Of a stretch of 33,783 bases of DNA, positions 1 through 7,799 are shown in pieces. This DNA comes from Pseudomonadota bacterium (GTDB lineage: Bacteria; Pseudomonadota; Alphaproteobacteria; GCA-2731375). The first letter of the stretch is position 1; every line of letters begins with the position of its first letter. The notes below the pieces were generated by a model. The model was not told where the DNA came from, searched no databases, and saw nothing but the letters and a program-made list of their open reading frames with translations. The position numbers were made by a program, and so were the translations under genes. The stretch is taken from assembly GCA_027623205.1 (NCBI GenBank), contig JAQBYC010000047.1:1-33783 (forward strand), given 5' to 3'.

Positions 1-16
1 GGAACGCTTCCAAAGA

Positions 17-61
17 CCGGACATATCGTCTGCTACAAAATCCGGACATATCATTCGCTAC
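17..61. repeat. Two direct repeats (25-bp period) at the left edge
   Basis: The 11-mer ccggacatatc occurs at 17-27 and again at 42-52, each followed by a related tail (gtctgctac, then attcgctac). Short, spaced direct repeats like these are typical of the ends of some insertion sequences such as the IS21 type, and the window edge here may be an element end. No transposase is visible, so the IS assignment is only a guess. Confidence 0.4.
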
Positions 62-151
62 TGACAATATTCAGCCTTAAGGCTTGCTTTGACGCCGCGA
101 GGGTCATATATAGTGAGTTAAGAAATAGCCTAGCGATCAGCGGGCGGTAAC

Positions 152-185
152 AAAGGTGGGCCAGCGGCCCGCCTTTTGCATTTTT
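152..185 (+). terminator. Intrinsic terminator upstream of rimP
   Basis: An 11-bp stem (aaaggtgggcc at 152-162 with ggcccgccttt at 166-176, one G-U pair) closes a 3-nt loop and runs into tttt and then ttttt. This is a good Rho-independent terminator on the + strand. It should end whatever transcript comes from left of the window and isolates the rimP operon. Confidence 0.75.
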
Positions 186-205
186 GGGCTAAACGTTTCC
201 CTTTC

Positions 206-235
206 GATCAAGATCGAATTGATCAAGTTCGAATT
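206..235. repeat. 15-bp tandem duplication upstream of rimP
   Basis: gatcaagatcgaatt (206-220) is followed directly by gatcaagttcgaatt (221-235), differing at one position. The junction also forms an inverted repeat, gatcaa-N7-ttgatc (206-224). It lies 30 bp before the rimP start, where a promoter or leader would be. Function is unknown; it could be an operator or a chance duplication. Confidence 0.6.
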
Positions 236-265
236 GGCCGAGAACGGATTGAATGAGAGCGGACG

Positions 266-787
266 GTGCCGGCAACAAACCATCAACTGGGCGAGGTAGA
301 GCGCTTGATAGGGCCTTCGGTCGAGGCCATGGGGTTTCGTTTGGTTCGTTTGAGTCTGACTGGGGATGGATCGCAACCGACCCTGCAGGTGATGGCGGAA
401 CCGCTGGATTGCAGCGAAATGAACGTGGACCAATGCGCTCGGTTAAGCCGCGCCATATCAGCCATTCTGGATGTTGAAGACCCGATCCCCACTGCCTATT
501 TGTTGGAGGTCAGCTCACCCGGCGTTGACCGGCCCCTGGTTCGCTCGGAAGACTTCGAACGCTACGCCAATTCCCAGGTCCGGATTGAAGCAGGCACCCC
601 GATTGATGGCCGCCGCCGCTTCGTTGGCCGCTTGCTAGGCTTGTGTGATGGCAGCGTTAACATCGCCGTTACAGACAGCGATGAGAGTGTAAAAGAGTTT
701 GCAATCCCATTCGAAGCCATCATACGCGCGAAATTGATGCTGACCGATGAATTAATCCAAGACACCTTGAAGAAGAGAAAAAGCTAA
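266..787 (+). CDS. rimP: Ribosome maturation factor RimP
   Basis: RimP assists 30S subunit assembly in the cytoplasm. The 173-residue protein has the family's two-part layout: an N-terminal alpha/beta domain (about 1-88) containing LEVSSPGVDRPL, the most conserved RimP motif, then an SH3-like C-terminal domain (about 90-165). The start is the GTG at 266: the same frame has a TGA stop at 254-256 and no other usual start codon between, and a purine-rich stretch (gagagcgga) sits just upstream. The TAA stop overlaps the ATG of nusA by one base (TAATG), indicating translational coupling. It is the first gene of the block after the terminator at 152-185. Confidence 0.95.
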   Translation: MPATNHQLGEVERLIGPSVEAMGFRLVRLSLTGDGSQPTLQVMAEPLDCSEMNVDQCARLSRAISAILDVEDPIPTAYLLEVSSPGVDRPLVRSEDFERYANSQVRIEAGTPIDGRRRFVGRLLGLCDGSVNIAVTDSDESVKEFAIPFEAIIRAKLMLTDELIQDTLKKRKS

Positions 788-2382
788 TGGCCGATACACA
801 ACCAGTCGTAGGCGCCAACCGTTTGGAGCTGTTGCAAATTGCTGACGCGGTCGCGCGGGAAAAGGCGATTGATGCGGAAATTGTCGTCAAGGCGATGGAA
901 GAGGCAATCCAAAAGGCGGCCCGATCCAAATACGGCGTAGAAAACGAAATCCGCGCCGAGATTGACCGCAAAACCGGAAACATCGGCCTGTCCCGGCTGT
1001 TGGATGTGGTCGACGCGGTGGAAAACCCTGCCACGGAAATCCTGTTGTCCGAGGCTTTGGGCCGTAATCCGGATGCCAGGGTTGGTGATCTAATCTCGGA
1101 GGCCTTGCCGCCTATGGATTTCGGCCGCATCGCAACGCAGACCGCCAAGCAGGTGATCGTGCAAAAGGTGCGGGAGGCCGAGCGGGAACGGCAATACGAG
1201 GAATACAAGGACCGCATCGCCGAGGTGGTCAATGGTGTCGTCAAGCGCGTCGAATATGGCAATGTGTTGGTCGATCTCGGCCGGGCCGAAGCCATTGTTC
1301 GCCGGGATGAGACGTTGCCGCGAGAAAGCCTGCGTCAAGGCGACCGAATTCGCGCCTATATTTATGATGTGCGCCACGAACAGCGTGGCCCGCAAATCTT
1401 CCTTTCCCGCACCCATCCGCAGTTTATGGCGAAATTGTTTACCCAGGAAGTGCCGGAAATTTATGATGGCATCATCGAGATCAAAGCCGTTGCGCGGGAT
1501 CCGGGCAGTCGGGCCAAAATTGCCGTGGTGTCAAACGATTCCAGTATTGATCCGGTCGGCGCCTGTGTCGGTATGCGAGGCAGCCGGGTTCAGGCCGTGG
1601 TCAACGAACTGCAGGGCGAGAAAATCGACATCATTCAGTGGTTGCCTGATCCGGCGGCTTTCCTTGTCAAAGCTTTGGCGCCGGCAGATGTTGTGAAGGT
1701 GGTGATGGACGAGGAAGCGCGGAAATTCGAAGTTGTGGTGCCGGACGATATGTTAAGTCTGGCAATCGGCCGGCGCGGCCAGAACGTTCGCTTGGCCTCG
1801 CAATTGACTGGCTGGGAAATCGATATTCTGACTGAAGAGGAAGAATCGGATCGCCGTCAGGAAGAGTTGCGCCAGCGTAGCGAATTGTTCATGGAGGCGC
1901 TTGTCATTGATGAAATGATGGCGCAACTGCTGGCCACCGAAGGGTTCAATTCGGTGGAGGAAGTGGCCTTCGTAGAAGAGGATGAATTGGCCATGCTGGA
2001 AGGGTTCGACAAAGATCTGGCAGCGGCCTTGCAACAACGGGCCAACGACTACCTGAACGCCCGGGATGCGCAATTCGACCAACAGCGTGCGGAACTTGGC
2101 GTTACGGAGGAATTGGCGGCGATTGCCGGGCTGACGCCCGGCATGTTAGTGAAACTTGGGGAAAATGGCATCAAGGAACTGGATGATTTCGCCGAACTGG
2201 CAACGGACGAGTTGGTCGATCCCGGTGATGGTCTGTTGCGAGAATTCGAGCTGGATGAAGAGACTGCCGCGGCCATGATCATGGCGGCACGGGCCCATTG
2301 GTTCGAGGATGAAGACCAATCCGAGGGCGTCAGCGAAAAAACCGGGGATCCCGACCAAGTTGCCGGCGACGACAAGGCCTGA
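787..2382 (+). CDS. nusA: Transcription termination/antitermination factor NusA
   Basis: NusA binds RNA polymerase and nascent RNA to control pausing, termination and antitermination. The 531-residue sequence shows the N-terminal RNAP-binding domain (about 8-130), an S1 domain (about 138-205), KH1 with GMRG, KH2 with GRRG, and two C-terminal acidic helix-hairpin-helix repeats (about 370-430 and 445-500). It ends in a strongly acidic tail. The length is slightly above E. coli NusA because of the tail, as is common in alphaproteobacteria. The start overlaps the rimP stop by one base. The next gene begins 11 bp downstream, so rimP-nusA-ylxR form one operon. Confidence 0.97.
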   Translation: MADTQPVVGANRLELLQIADAVAREKAIDAEIVVKAMEEAIQKAARSKYGVENEIRAEIDRKTGNIGLSRLLDVVDAVENPATEILLSEALGRNPDARVGDLISEALPPMDFGRIATQTAKQVIVQKVREAERERQYEEYKDRIAEVVNGVVKRVEYGNVLVDLGRAEAIVRRDETLPRESLRQGDRIRAYIYDVRHEQRGPQIFLSRTHPQFMAKLFTQEVPEIYDGIIEIKAVARDPGSRAKIAVVSNDSSIDPVGACVGMRGSRVQAVVNELQGEKIDIIQWLPDPAAFLVKALAPADVVKVVMDEEARKFEVVVPDDMLSLAIGRRGQNVRLASQLTGWEIDILTEEEESDRRQEELRQRSELFMEALVIDEMMAQLLATEGFNSVEEVAFVEEDELAMLEGFDKDLAAALQQRANDYLNARDAQFDQQRAELGVTEELAAIAGLTPGMLVKLGENGIKELDDFAELATDELVDPGDGLLREFELDEETAAAMIMAARAHWFEDEDQSEGVSEKTGDPDQVAGDDKA

Positions 2383-2393
2383 AGGCTACGGTA

Positions 2394-3026
2394 ATGGACA
2401 GGGCAATGGCAATGGTTGGCGCAGCGGGGCCGGCGAAGACGATACCCGAACGTCGTTGCATTGCCACCGGAAAAGTGCTGCCGACGGACGGCTTGTTGCG
2501 TTTTGTTGTCGGACCCGAGGGTAACCTCGTCGCCGATCTGGGCCGGGAGTTGCCGGGCCGTGGCATCTGGGTCAGTGGACGCCGGGAACTGTTGGAACAA
2601 GCGATGAAAAAACGCCTGTTCATGCGCGCTGCCAAGGCTGCGGTGCTGGTAGCCGAGGATCTGCCGGATCGCGTCGAAATGGCCATGCGGCAGCGTTGCC
2701 TGGCACTGTTGGGCTTGGCGAGGAGGGCCGGTCAGTTGACGTTGGGTTACGAAAAAGTAAGGACGGCGTTGGCTTCCGATCGAACAGCCATCGTTATTGC
2801 GGCCCATGATGGGTCGCTCAAGGGCCGAAAAAAGTTGTTGAGCGGGACTGCAGTCGGTATTGGCGACGGTGCCGACTTGGAACGCCTTGTTATTGACCTG
2901 TTCACGATAGATGAATTGAGTTTGGCATTGGGTCGTGAAAATGTGGTACATGCTGCCCTGCGGGCTGGCGGCTTGGCAGATCGTTTCGTGTGCGAATGCC
3001 ACCGGTTGGCGGATTTTCGCCGCTAA
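2394..3026 (+). CDS. YlxR-L7Ae fusion RNA-binding protein
   Basis: This 210-residue protein joins two small RNA-binding modules. Residues about 15-90 are a YlxR (DUF448) domain with PERRCIATG and the GRGIW turn (GRGAY/W in the family). Residues about 98-200 resemble the L7Ae/L30e ribosomal fold (LGLARRAGQL, then the IVIAAHDGS region). In Bacillus these are separate genes (ylxR and ylxQ) between nusA and infB; the fused form at this position is usual in alphaproteobacteria. A role in RNA metabolism or ribosome assembly is assumed from context. ATG codons at 2406 and 2412 are alternative starts. Both halves are basic and there is no signal peptide or membrane segment. Confidence 0.88.
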   Translation: MDRAMAMVGAAGPAKTIPERRCIATGKVLPTDGLLRFVVGPEGNLVADLGRELPGRGIWVSGRRELLEQAMKKRLFMRAAKAAVLVAEDLPDRVEMAMRQRCLALLGLARRAGQLTLGYEKVRTALASDRTAIVIAAHDGSLKGRKKLLSGTAVGIGDGADLERLVIDLFTIDELSLALGRENVVHAALRAGGLADRFVCECHRLADFRR

Positions 3027-3072
3027 AGTAGTTCGGCTAGCATGGAGCAAGCCGTAGGTGCTTGTTGCGCGT

Positions 3073-3136
3073 AAGAGCAATTTTCAATCAATTGGATTCG
3101 CTTTAGCGAACGCAAGTGATTGGTTCAATTGCTCTT
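3073..3136. repeat. Long imperfect palindrome between ylxR and infB
   Basis: The arms aagagcaatt...(3073 onward) and ...aattgctctt (to 3136) fold onto each other through about 30 positions with a few mismatches and a 2-nt bulge. At the centre is a perfect ttcgct-tt-agcgaa hairpin (3097-3110). The sequence is AT-richer than its surroundings and has only a weak T tail (tttt at 3135-3138), so it resembles a dispersed intergenic palindrome more than a standard terminator. It could still act as a terminator or RNA-stability element between ylxR and infB. Confidence 0.65.
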
Positions 3137-3149
3137 TTCTTAAGAGTCC

Positions 3150-3174
3150 GAGCATGTTTAGAAGAAACATGCTC
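3150..3174. repeat. Perfect 10-bp inverted repeat upstream of infB
   Basis: gagcatgttt (3150-3159) and aaacatgctc (3165-3174) are exact reverse complements around a 5-nt loop. It lies 13 bp after the long palindrome at 3073-3136. A weaker gatcaa-tgtg-ttgatc inverted repeat follows at 3200-3215. Paired palindromes of this type often belong to dispersed intergenic repeat families, but this window has only one copy. Confidence 0.65.
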
Positions 3175-3257
3175 TAGTGCGTTGTTGACCGTGAATACTG
3201 ATCAATGTGTTGATCGCGTGGTTGGCAACCGCCTGAAAAGAGATAGGACAAGACGAC

Positions 3258-5885
3258 GTGAGTGATTCGGGTGAGAAGAAAACCCTGAGCCTGGGAGGTG
3301 GCGAACGCCTTGGCCTGCGCAAACCGGGCGAAGGTGGCGCGACCCCATCGCGTGGGGGTATGGGCGGAGGCCGCAATACCGTTAAAGTCGAAGTGCGGCG
3401 CCGGCGTGCGCCTGCGCGTGCCGGCAAATCCACCGCGACTGAGGCTGCCGGTACATCCAGCCCGGCAGCGACGGGCCAGGCAGCTGCGAAATCAGCGGCT
3501 GATACTGCCTCCACCAGACGCGCTGCGGCGCCGCGGCAAGAGGCGCCGGCGCCGGTCGATGCGGGAACCGGACGTACCCGTCATGTTCTGCGTACGTTGT
3601 CCAGCGAAGAGAAATCGGCCCGCTCCCATGCGCTGGAAAACGCCCAGGCGGCCGACGAAGCGGCCCGTGCCAGGGCCGAGGAAAATGCCTGCCGTCAAGC
3701 CGGCGAAGCGGCTCGCTTGGCGAGCGAGCGCGAGGCCGGCGAAATGCGGCGTTCCGAAGAGGATGCCCGAAAGCTGGCGGAGGAGGATGCTCGCCGCAAG
3801 GCCGAGGAAGAGGCTGCCCGCAAGTTGCAGGAGAACGAGGCCAAGACCAATGCCGAAGCCGCCGGGCCTGGCGACGCTGTCGTCCGGGGTGCGCCGCAGA
3901 GACCTGAAGATAAGGACGGTGCGGGCCGCCGCACCGAGCGTCGGCCAATCGAACGGCCCAAACCGCAACCGCGTGCGCGCAATGAGCCACGGCGCCGGGC
4001 GGGCCGGATCACGGTTACGGAAGCGTTGGCGGATCGGGAGGAACGGGTTCGCAGTCTTGCTTCCATAAAGCGGGAACGGGAGCGTAGGAAACAGTTGGCC
4101 GCCGAAAGCGGTGAAGGCCAGCGCAAAATTTTGCGCGAAGTGGTGGTGCCCGAAACCATCACAGTGCAGGAACTGGCCAATCGCATGGCCGAACGCGGCG
4201 TCGATGTGGTGCGTTCGCTCATGGGCTTGGGTGTTATGGCTACGGTCAATCAAACCATTGATGCCGACACGGCGGAATTGGTGGTGGCGGAATTTGGCCA
4301 CAAGTTGCGCCGGGTGTCGGAATCCGATGTTGAGATCGGCTTGAAAGGCGATCTCGACGAGCAAGGCGATCTGATAATACGGCCGCCGGTGGTCACGGTC
4401 ATGGGCCATGTTGATCATGGCAAGACCTCGTTACTGGACGCCATTCGGGAAAGTGACGTGGCGGCGGGTGAAGCGGGCGGCATTACCCAGCATATCGGCG
4501 CCTATCAGGTAACGACGCCAACCGGGAGCAAAATTACCTTTATCGATACACCGGGCCATGCCGCCTTTACGGCCATGCGGGCGCGCGGCGCCAAAGTGAC
4601 CGATATCGTGGTTCTGGTCGTGGCCGCCGATGATGGGGTCATGCCGCAAACCATCGAGGCCATCAACCACGCCAAGGCGGCGAATGTCCCCCTAATCGTT
4701 GCCGTCAACAAGATGGACCTGCCTGACGCCAATCCCAACAAAGTGAAGCAGGCGTTGCTGCAGTACGAAGTCGTGCCAGAGGAAATGGGCGGCGATGTCC
4801 AGGTCGTTGAGGTCTCCGCCACAAAAAAAATGAACCTGGACGGGCTGGAAGAAATCATACAACTACGGGCGGAACTGTTGGAATTGCAGGCCAATCCAAA
4901 CCGCCCCGCCGACGGCGTGGTGATCGAGGCGGAGTTGGATCGCGGCCGCGGCACCGTGGCCACACTGCTGGTTCAACGCGGCACTCTGTCCGTGGGCGAT
5001 ATATTTGTCGCCGGGCCGCAATGGGGCCGGGTGCGGGCTTTGCAGGATCATCACGGCAACGATGTGGAAACGGCGGGCCCGTCCATGCCGGTCGTGGTTC
5101 TGGGTCTGAATGGCACCCCCGCCGCCGGTGACGAATTCAACGTGGTGGAGACCGAAGGGCGGGCCCGGGAAGTCGCTGAATACCGCCAGCGCGTGGAGCA
5201 GGAACGCCGTGCCGTCGCAGGTGCGCGAGGCAGCCTGGAAGAGATGTTCAGCAATTTACAGGACAGCGATAGGAAGGAATTCCCGCTGGTCTTGAAGGCC
5301 GATGTGCGTGGTTCACTGGAAGCGATCACATCGGCGGTAGAGAATCTCGGCAATGACGAGGTTTCGGCCCGGATGCTTCACGGCGGCGCCGGTGCCATTA
5401 CCGAATCCGATATTGATCTGGCTCGGGCATCCAATGCCGTGGTCATCGGTTTCAACGTACGTGCCAATCCGCAGGCGCGGGAAATGGCCCGTCAGGAAAA
5501 TGTGGAAATTCGCTATTATTCGATTATCTATGAACTGGTCGATGACCTGCGTAAGGCCATGAGCGGTCTGCTGAAGCCGGAAATGCGGGAGACCATTATT
5601 GGCGCCGCCGATGTGATGGAAGTCTTCAATATTTCCAAACTTGGCAAAATTGCCGGCTGTCAGGTCAGAACCGGGTCGGCTCGGCGTCAGGCCCGCGTCC
5701 GCCTGTTGCGGGACAATGTGGTTATCCACACCGGCGGCCTGAAATCCCTGAAACGTTTCAAGGACGACGCCAACGAGGTGCGCGAGGGCAACGAATGCGG
5801 CGTTGCGTTGGAGAACTATCAGGATATGCAGGCCGGTGATCAGCTTGAGTTTTTCGAGGTAGAGGAAATTGAGCGCTCGCTTTAG
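3258..5885 (+). CDS. infB: Translation initiation factor IF-2
   Basis: IF-2 is the GTPase that places initiator tRNA on the 30S subunit and promotes subunit joining. The 875-residue protein begins with the short KKTLSLGGG element. A long Ala/Arg/Glu-rich low-complexity and coiled-coil stretch (about 25-290) follows, then an IF2_N helical domain (about 295-355). The GTPase domain shows GHVDHGKT (383-390), DTPGH (430-434) and NKMD (484-487), followed by domain II, domain III and the fMet-tRNA-binding C-terminal domain. The start is GTG at 3258 with AGGA nine bases upstream. The 231-bp leader containing palindromes suggests expression partly independent of nusA. Confidence 0.97.
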   Translation: MSDSGEKKTLSLGGGERLGLRKPGEGGATPSRGGMGGGRNTVKVEVRRRRAPARAGKSTATEAAGTSSPAATGQAAAKSAADTASTRRAAAPRQEAPAPVDAGTGRTRHVLRTLSSEEKSARSHALENAQAADEAARARAEENACRQAGEAARLASEREAGEMRRSEEDARKLAEEDARRKAEEEAARKLQENEAKTNAEAAGPGDAVVRGAPQRPEDKDGAGRRTERRPIERPKPQPRARNEPRRRAGRITVTEALADREERVRSLASIKRERERRKQLAAESGEGQRKILREVVVPETITVQELANRMAERGVDVVRSLMGLGVMATVNQTIDADTAELVVAEFGHKLRRVSESDVEIGLKGDLDEQGDLIIRPPVVTVMGHVDHGKTSLLDAIRESDVAAGEAGGITQHIGAYQVTTPTGSKITFIDTPGHAAFTAMRARGAKVTDIVVLVVAADDGVMPQTIEAINHAKAANVPLIVAVNKMDLPDANPNKVKQALLQYEVVPEEMGGDVQVVEVSATKKMNLDGLEEIIQLRAELLELQANPNRPADGVVIEAELDRGRGTVATLLVQRGTLSVGDIFVAGPQWGRVRALQDHHGNDVETAGPSMPVVVLGLNGTPAAGDEFNVVETEGRAREVAEYRQRVEQERRAVAGARGSLEEMFSNLQDSDRKEFPLVLKADVRGSLEAITSAVENLGNDEVSARMLHGGAGAITESDIDLARASNAVVIGFNVRANPQAREMARQENVEIRYYSIIYELVDDLRKAMSGLLKPEMRETIIGAADVMEVFNISKLGKIAGCQVRTGSARRQARVRLLRDNVVIHTGGLKSLKRFKDDANEVREGNECGVALENYQDMQAGDQLEFFEVEEIERSL

Positions 5886-5946
5886 GGCGGCGCCACTTGA
5901 GCAGATCATTTTGGCATCCGACAATGGCAATCCGTAAGGCAGGATA

Positions 5947-6399
5947 ATGGCAAGTCAACCCGAGTCCGGAAAACGGGCGCGTGGTCCTTCGCAGCGCCAA
6001 TTGCGTGCCGGTGAATTGATCCGGCATGCGGTAGCGGAGGTCCTGACCCGCGAAGAGATACATCACGAAGATCTGACCGGCGTCGCGGTAACGATCACCG
6101 AGGTCAGCATGAGCCCGGATCTGCGACAGGCCACCTGTTTCATCATGCCACTGGGCGGCAAGGATACCGATAAGGTATTGGCTGCTTTGCATCGTACGGG
6201 GCCATGGTTGAGCGGCCAGGTGGCTGGGCGCGTGCGGTTGAAATTCGCCCCACGGTTGCGCTTCCAGATCGATCAAAGTTTCGACAATGCGGATCATATT
6301 GGGCAATTGCTGCAGCGTAGCGATGTCGCCCGGGATTTGGCTCCAGACTCGACGACAGGCCTGCTCTCGGAGCCGGATGACGGTGCCAATGGGGCGTAA
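5947..6399 (+). CDS. rbfA: 30S ribosome-binding factor RbfA
   Basis: RbfA binds the 30S subunit near helix 1 of 16S rRNA and supports late maturation and cold adaptation. The 150-residue sequence has the single KH-like RbfA domain (about 12-122), including QLRAGELIRHAVAEVL, TEVSMSPDLRQATCF and FAPRLRFQIDQSFDNA. The last 25 or so residues are a variable tail. The ATG at 5947 follows an aaggcagg ribosome-binding site. The 3' end overlaps the preferred truB start by 11 bp, so rbfA and truB are probably translationally coupled. It lies 61 bp after infB. Confidence 0.95.
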   Translation: MASQPESGKRARGPSQRQLRAGELIRHAVAEVLTREEIHHEDLTGVAVTITEVSMSPDLRQATCFIMPLGGKDTDKVLAALHRTGPWLSGQVAGRVRLKFAPRLRFQIDQSFDNADHIGQLLQRSDVARDLAPDSTTGLLSEPDDGANGA

Positions 6400-7285
6400 G
6401 CGGCACGGCCGGCCGGTACACGGCTGGTTCATATTTGATAAGCCCCTGGGCATGACTTCGACCCAGGCCGTGGCCAAGGTGCGGCGCAGCTTCGATGCCG
6501 CCAAGGCCGGCCATGCGGGCACGTTGGATCCCTTGGCCAGCGGTGTTCTGCCTATTGCGCTGGGTGAGGCGACCAAGGTCGTGGCGAGGGCCATGGACGG
6601 GGCTAAATCCTATCAATTCACGATCCGCTGGGGAGAAGAGCGGGACACCGATGATGCCGAGGGCAAAGTTATCGGCCGCAACGGCGATCGTCCGTCCGCA
6701 GCTCAGATCGAAGCCATATTAGCGCAATTCATTGGCGAGATCGAACAGGTGCCACCGGCCTTTTCGGCCATCAAAGTGGATGGCGCCCGGGCCTATGATC
6801 TTGCCCGCGGCGGCGAAGCGCCGACCCTGGCCGCGCGCCTTATCCGGATCGACGAATTAGGCCTGTGTGAATGTCCCGACCCCGACCACGCCGTGCTGAA
6901 AATGATCTGCGGCAAGGGCGCCTATGTGCGTGGCTTGGCGCGGGATATGGGTCGTGTGCTGGGTTGCCTGGGCCATGTCAGCGAACTGCGCCGCAATCGG
7001 GTCGGACACTTTGATGAAAGTATGGCGATTTCGCTGGATAAACTTGATGGCATGGGGCATAAGGAGGCGCTCGACGGCCTGCTTTTGCCGGTCGAGGCTG
7101 CGCTGGCCGACATCCCGGCGCTGGCCGTGACTGGTCCGGAGGCTGAACGTCTACGTTTTGGACAAGCCATTCGGGTTCCGCATAGCGTCGAGGGAACCGT
7201 GTACGCGACGACCGACGGCAGGCCGGTAGCACTGGCTGAAATTCATGCTGGCGAAGTCCGGCCGATTCGTGTTTTTAATATGTAA
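6389..7285 (+). CDS. truB: tRNA pseudouridine(55) synthase TruB
   Basis: TruB makes pseudouridine 55 in the T-loop of tRNAs. With the start at 6389 the protein has 298 residues and begins MGRKRHGRPVHGW, the usual alphaproteobacterial N-terminus. Conserved motifs are FDKPLGMTST (16-25) and HAGTLDPLASGVLP (42-55), in which Asp47 is the catalytic aspartate, plus the VPPAFSAIKVDGARAYDLAR region. A TruB C-terminal domain follows. The same frame is open further upstream (to 6287), but that part is rbfA coding sequence in another frame and not TruB-like. ATG 6377 is an alternative start with a closer GGAG. Confidence 0.94.
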   Translation: MGRKRHGRPVHGWFIFDKPLGMTSTQAVAKVRRSFDAAKAGHAGTLDPLASGVLPIALGEATKVVARAMDGAKSYQFTIRWGEERDTDDAEGKVIGRNGDRPSAAQIEAILAQFIGEIEQVPPAFSAIKVDGARAYDLARGGEAPTLAARLIRIDELGLCECPDPDHAVLKMICGKGAYVRGLARDMGRVLGCLGHVSELRRNRVGHFDESMAISLDKLDGMGHKEALDGLLLPVEAALADIPALAVTGPEAERLRFGQAIRVPHSVEGTVYATTDGRPVALAEIHAGEVRPIRVFNM

Positions 7286-7311
7286 GACATTGTTTTAAAT
7301 AGGAGATTTCG

Positions 7312-7581
7312 ATGTCGATTACGGCAGAACGCAAGACCGAATTGATTGGTGAATTCAAGCAAACAACTAACGACACCGGGTCACCAGAAGTGCAAGTGGC
7401 AATCCTGACCAGCCGGATCGTGACCTTGACCGATCATTTCAAGGAACACAAAAAAGACAACCATTCCCGACGTGGCCTGCTGAAAATGGTCAGCCGACGG
7501 CGGCGGTTGTTGGATTATCTGAAGCGTAAAGATCAGACGCGTTATGATGCCCTGATCAAGCGGTTGGGCCTGCGCCGCTAG
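7312..7581 (+). CDS. rpsO: 30S ribosomal protein S15
   Basis: S15 is a primary 16S rRNA-binding protein that nucleates assembly of the central (platform) domain of the 30S subunit. At 89 residues it has the standard length and carries the typical [15 protein letters not shown] and [22 protein letters not shown] motifs. The ATG follows a strong aggag ribosome-binding site. It lies 26 bp after truB and upstream of pnp, the classic rpsO-pnp order. In other bacteria S15 represses its own mRNA; the short leader here shows no obvious structure to confirm that. Confidence 0.97.
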   Translation: MSITAERKTELIGEFKQTTNDTGSPEVQVAILTSRIVTLTDHFKEHKKDNHSRRGLLKMVSRRRRLLDYLKRKDQTRYDALIKRLGLRR

Positions 7582-7618
7582 TCCGATCGGCGGTGGCCAA
7601 TCAAGGTTATTCAAAATA

Positions 7619-7642
7619 GGCCCCTGCGGGCCCTCTGGGCCC
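7619..7642 (+). other. Alternative GC-rich hairpins in the rpsO-pnp gap
   Basis: Two mutually exclusive stems can form: ggccc-ctgc-gggcc (7619-7632) and gggccc-tct-gggccc (7628-7642). No T-run follows, so this is not a clear terminator. In E. coli the rpsO-pnp gap holds a terminator and an RNase III site used for PNPase autoregulation. By position this could be an analogue, but the sequence alone does not establish it. The rest of the 218-bp gap shows no gene and no clear promoter. Confidence 0.35.
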
Positions 7643-7799
7643 TGCGGATCCCGGTTCCATGGCAGCCGGGAGAAAACATTGGCCATAAACCATTCGGGAT
7701 TATGGCAAAATCAAATCGAACGTAAGCGAAGCCATGTTTTACCCGGCGATGGCGTCGGATTAAGTATGAATACATGGCAGGCGAGAAAGAGAGAACGAG

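Noticed and set aside
2049-3080. Long open frame on the minus strand (343 codons) opposite nusA and ylxR
   Set aside because: It is antisense to two well-supported genes, has no family-like sequence, and arises from high GC at third positions.
7582-7799. Promoter for pnp in the rpsO-pnp gap
   Set aside because: No -35/-10 pair with reasonable spacing could be found; only GC-rich hairpins are visible.
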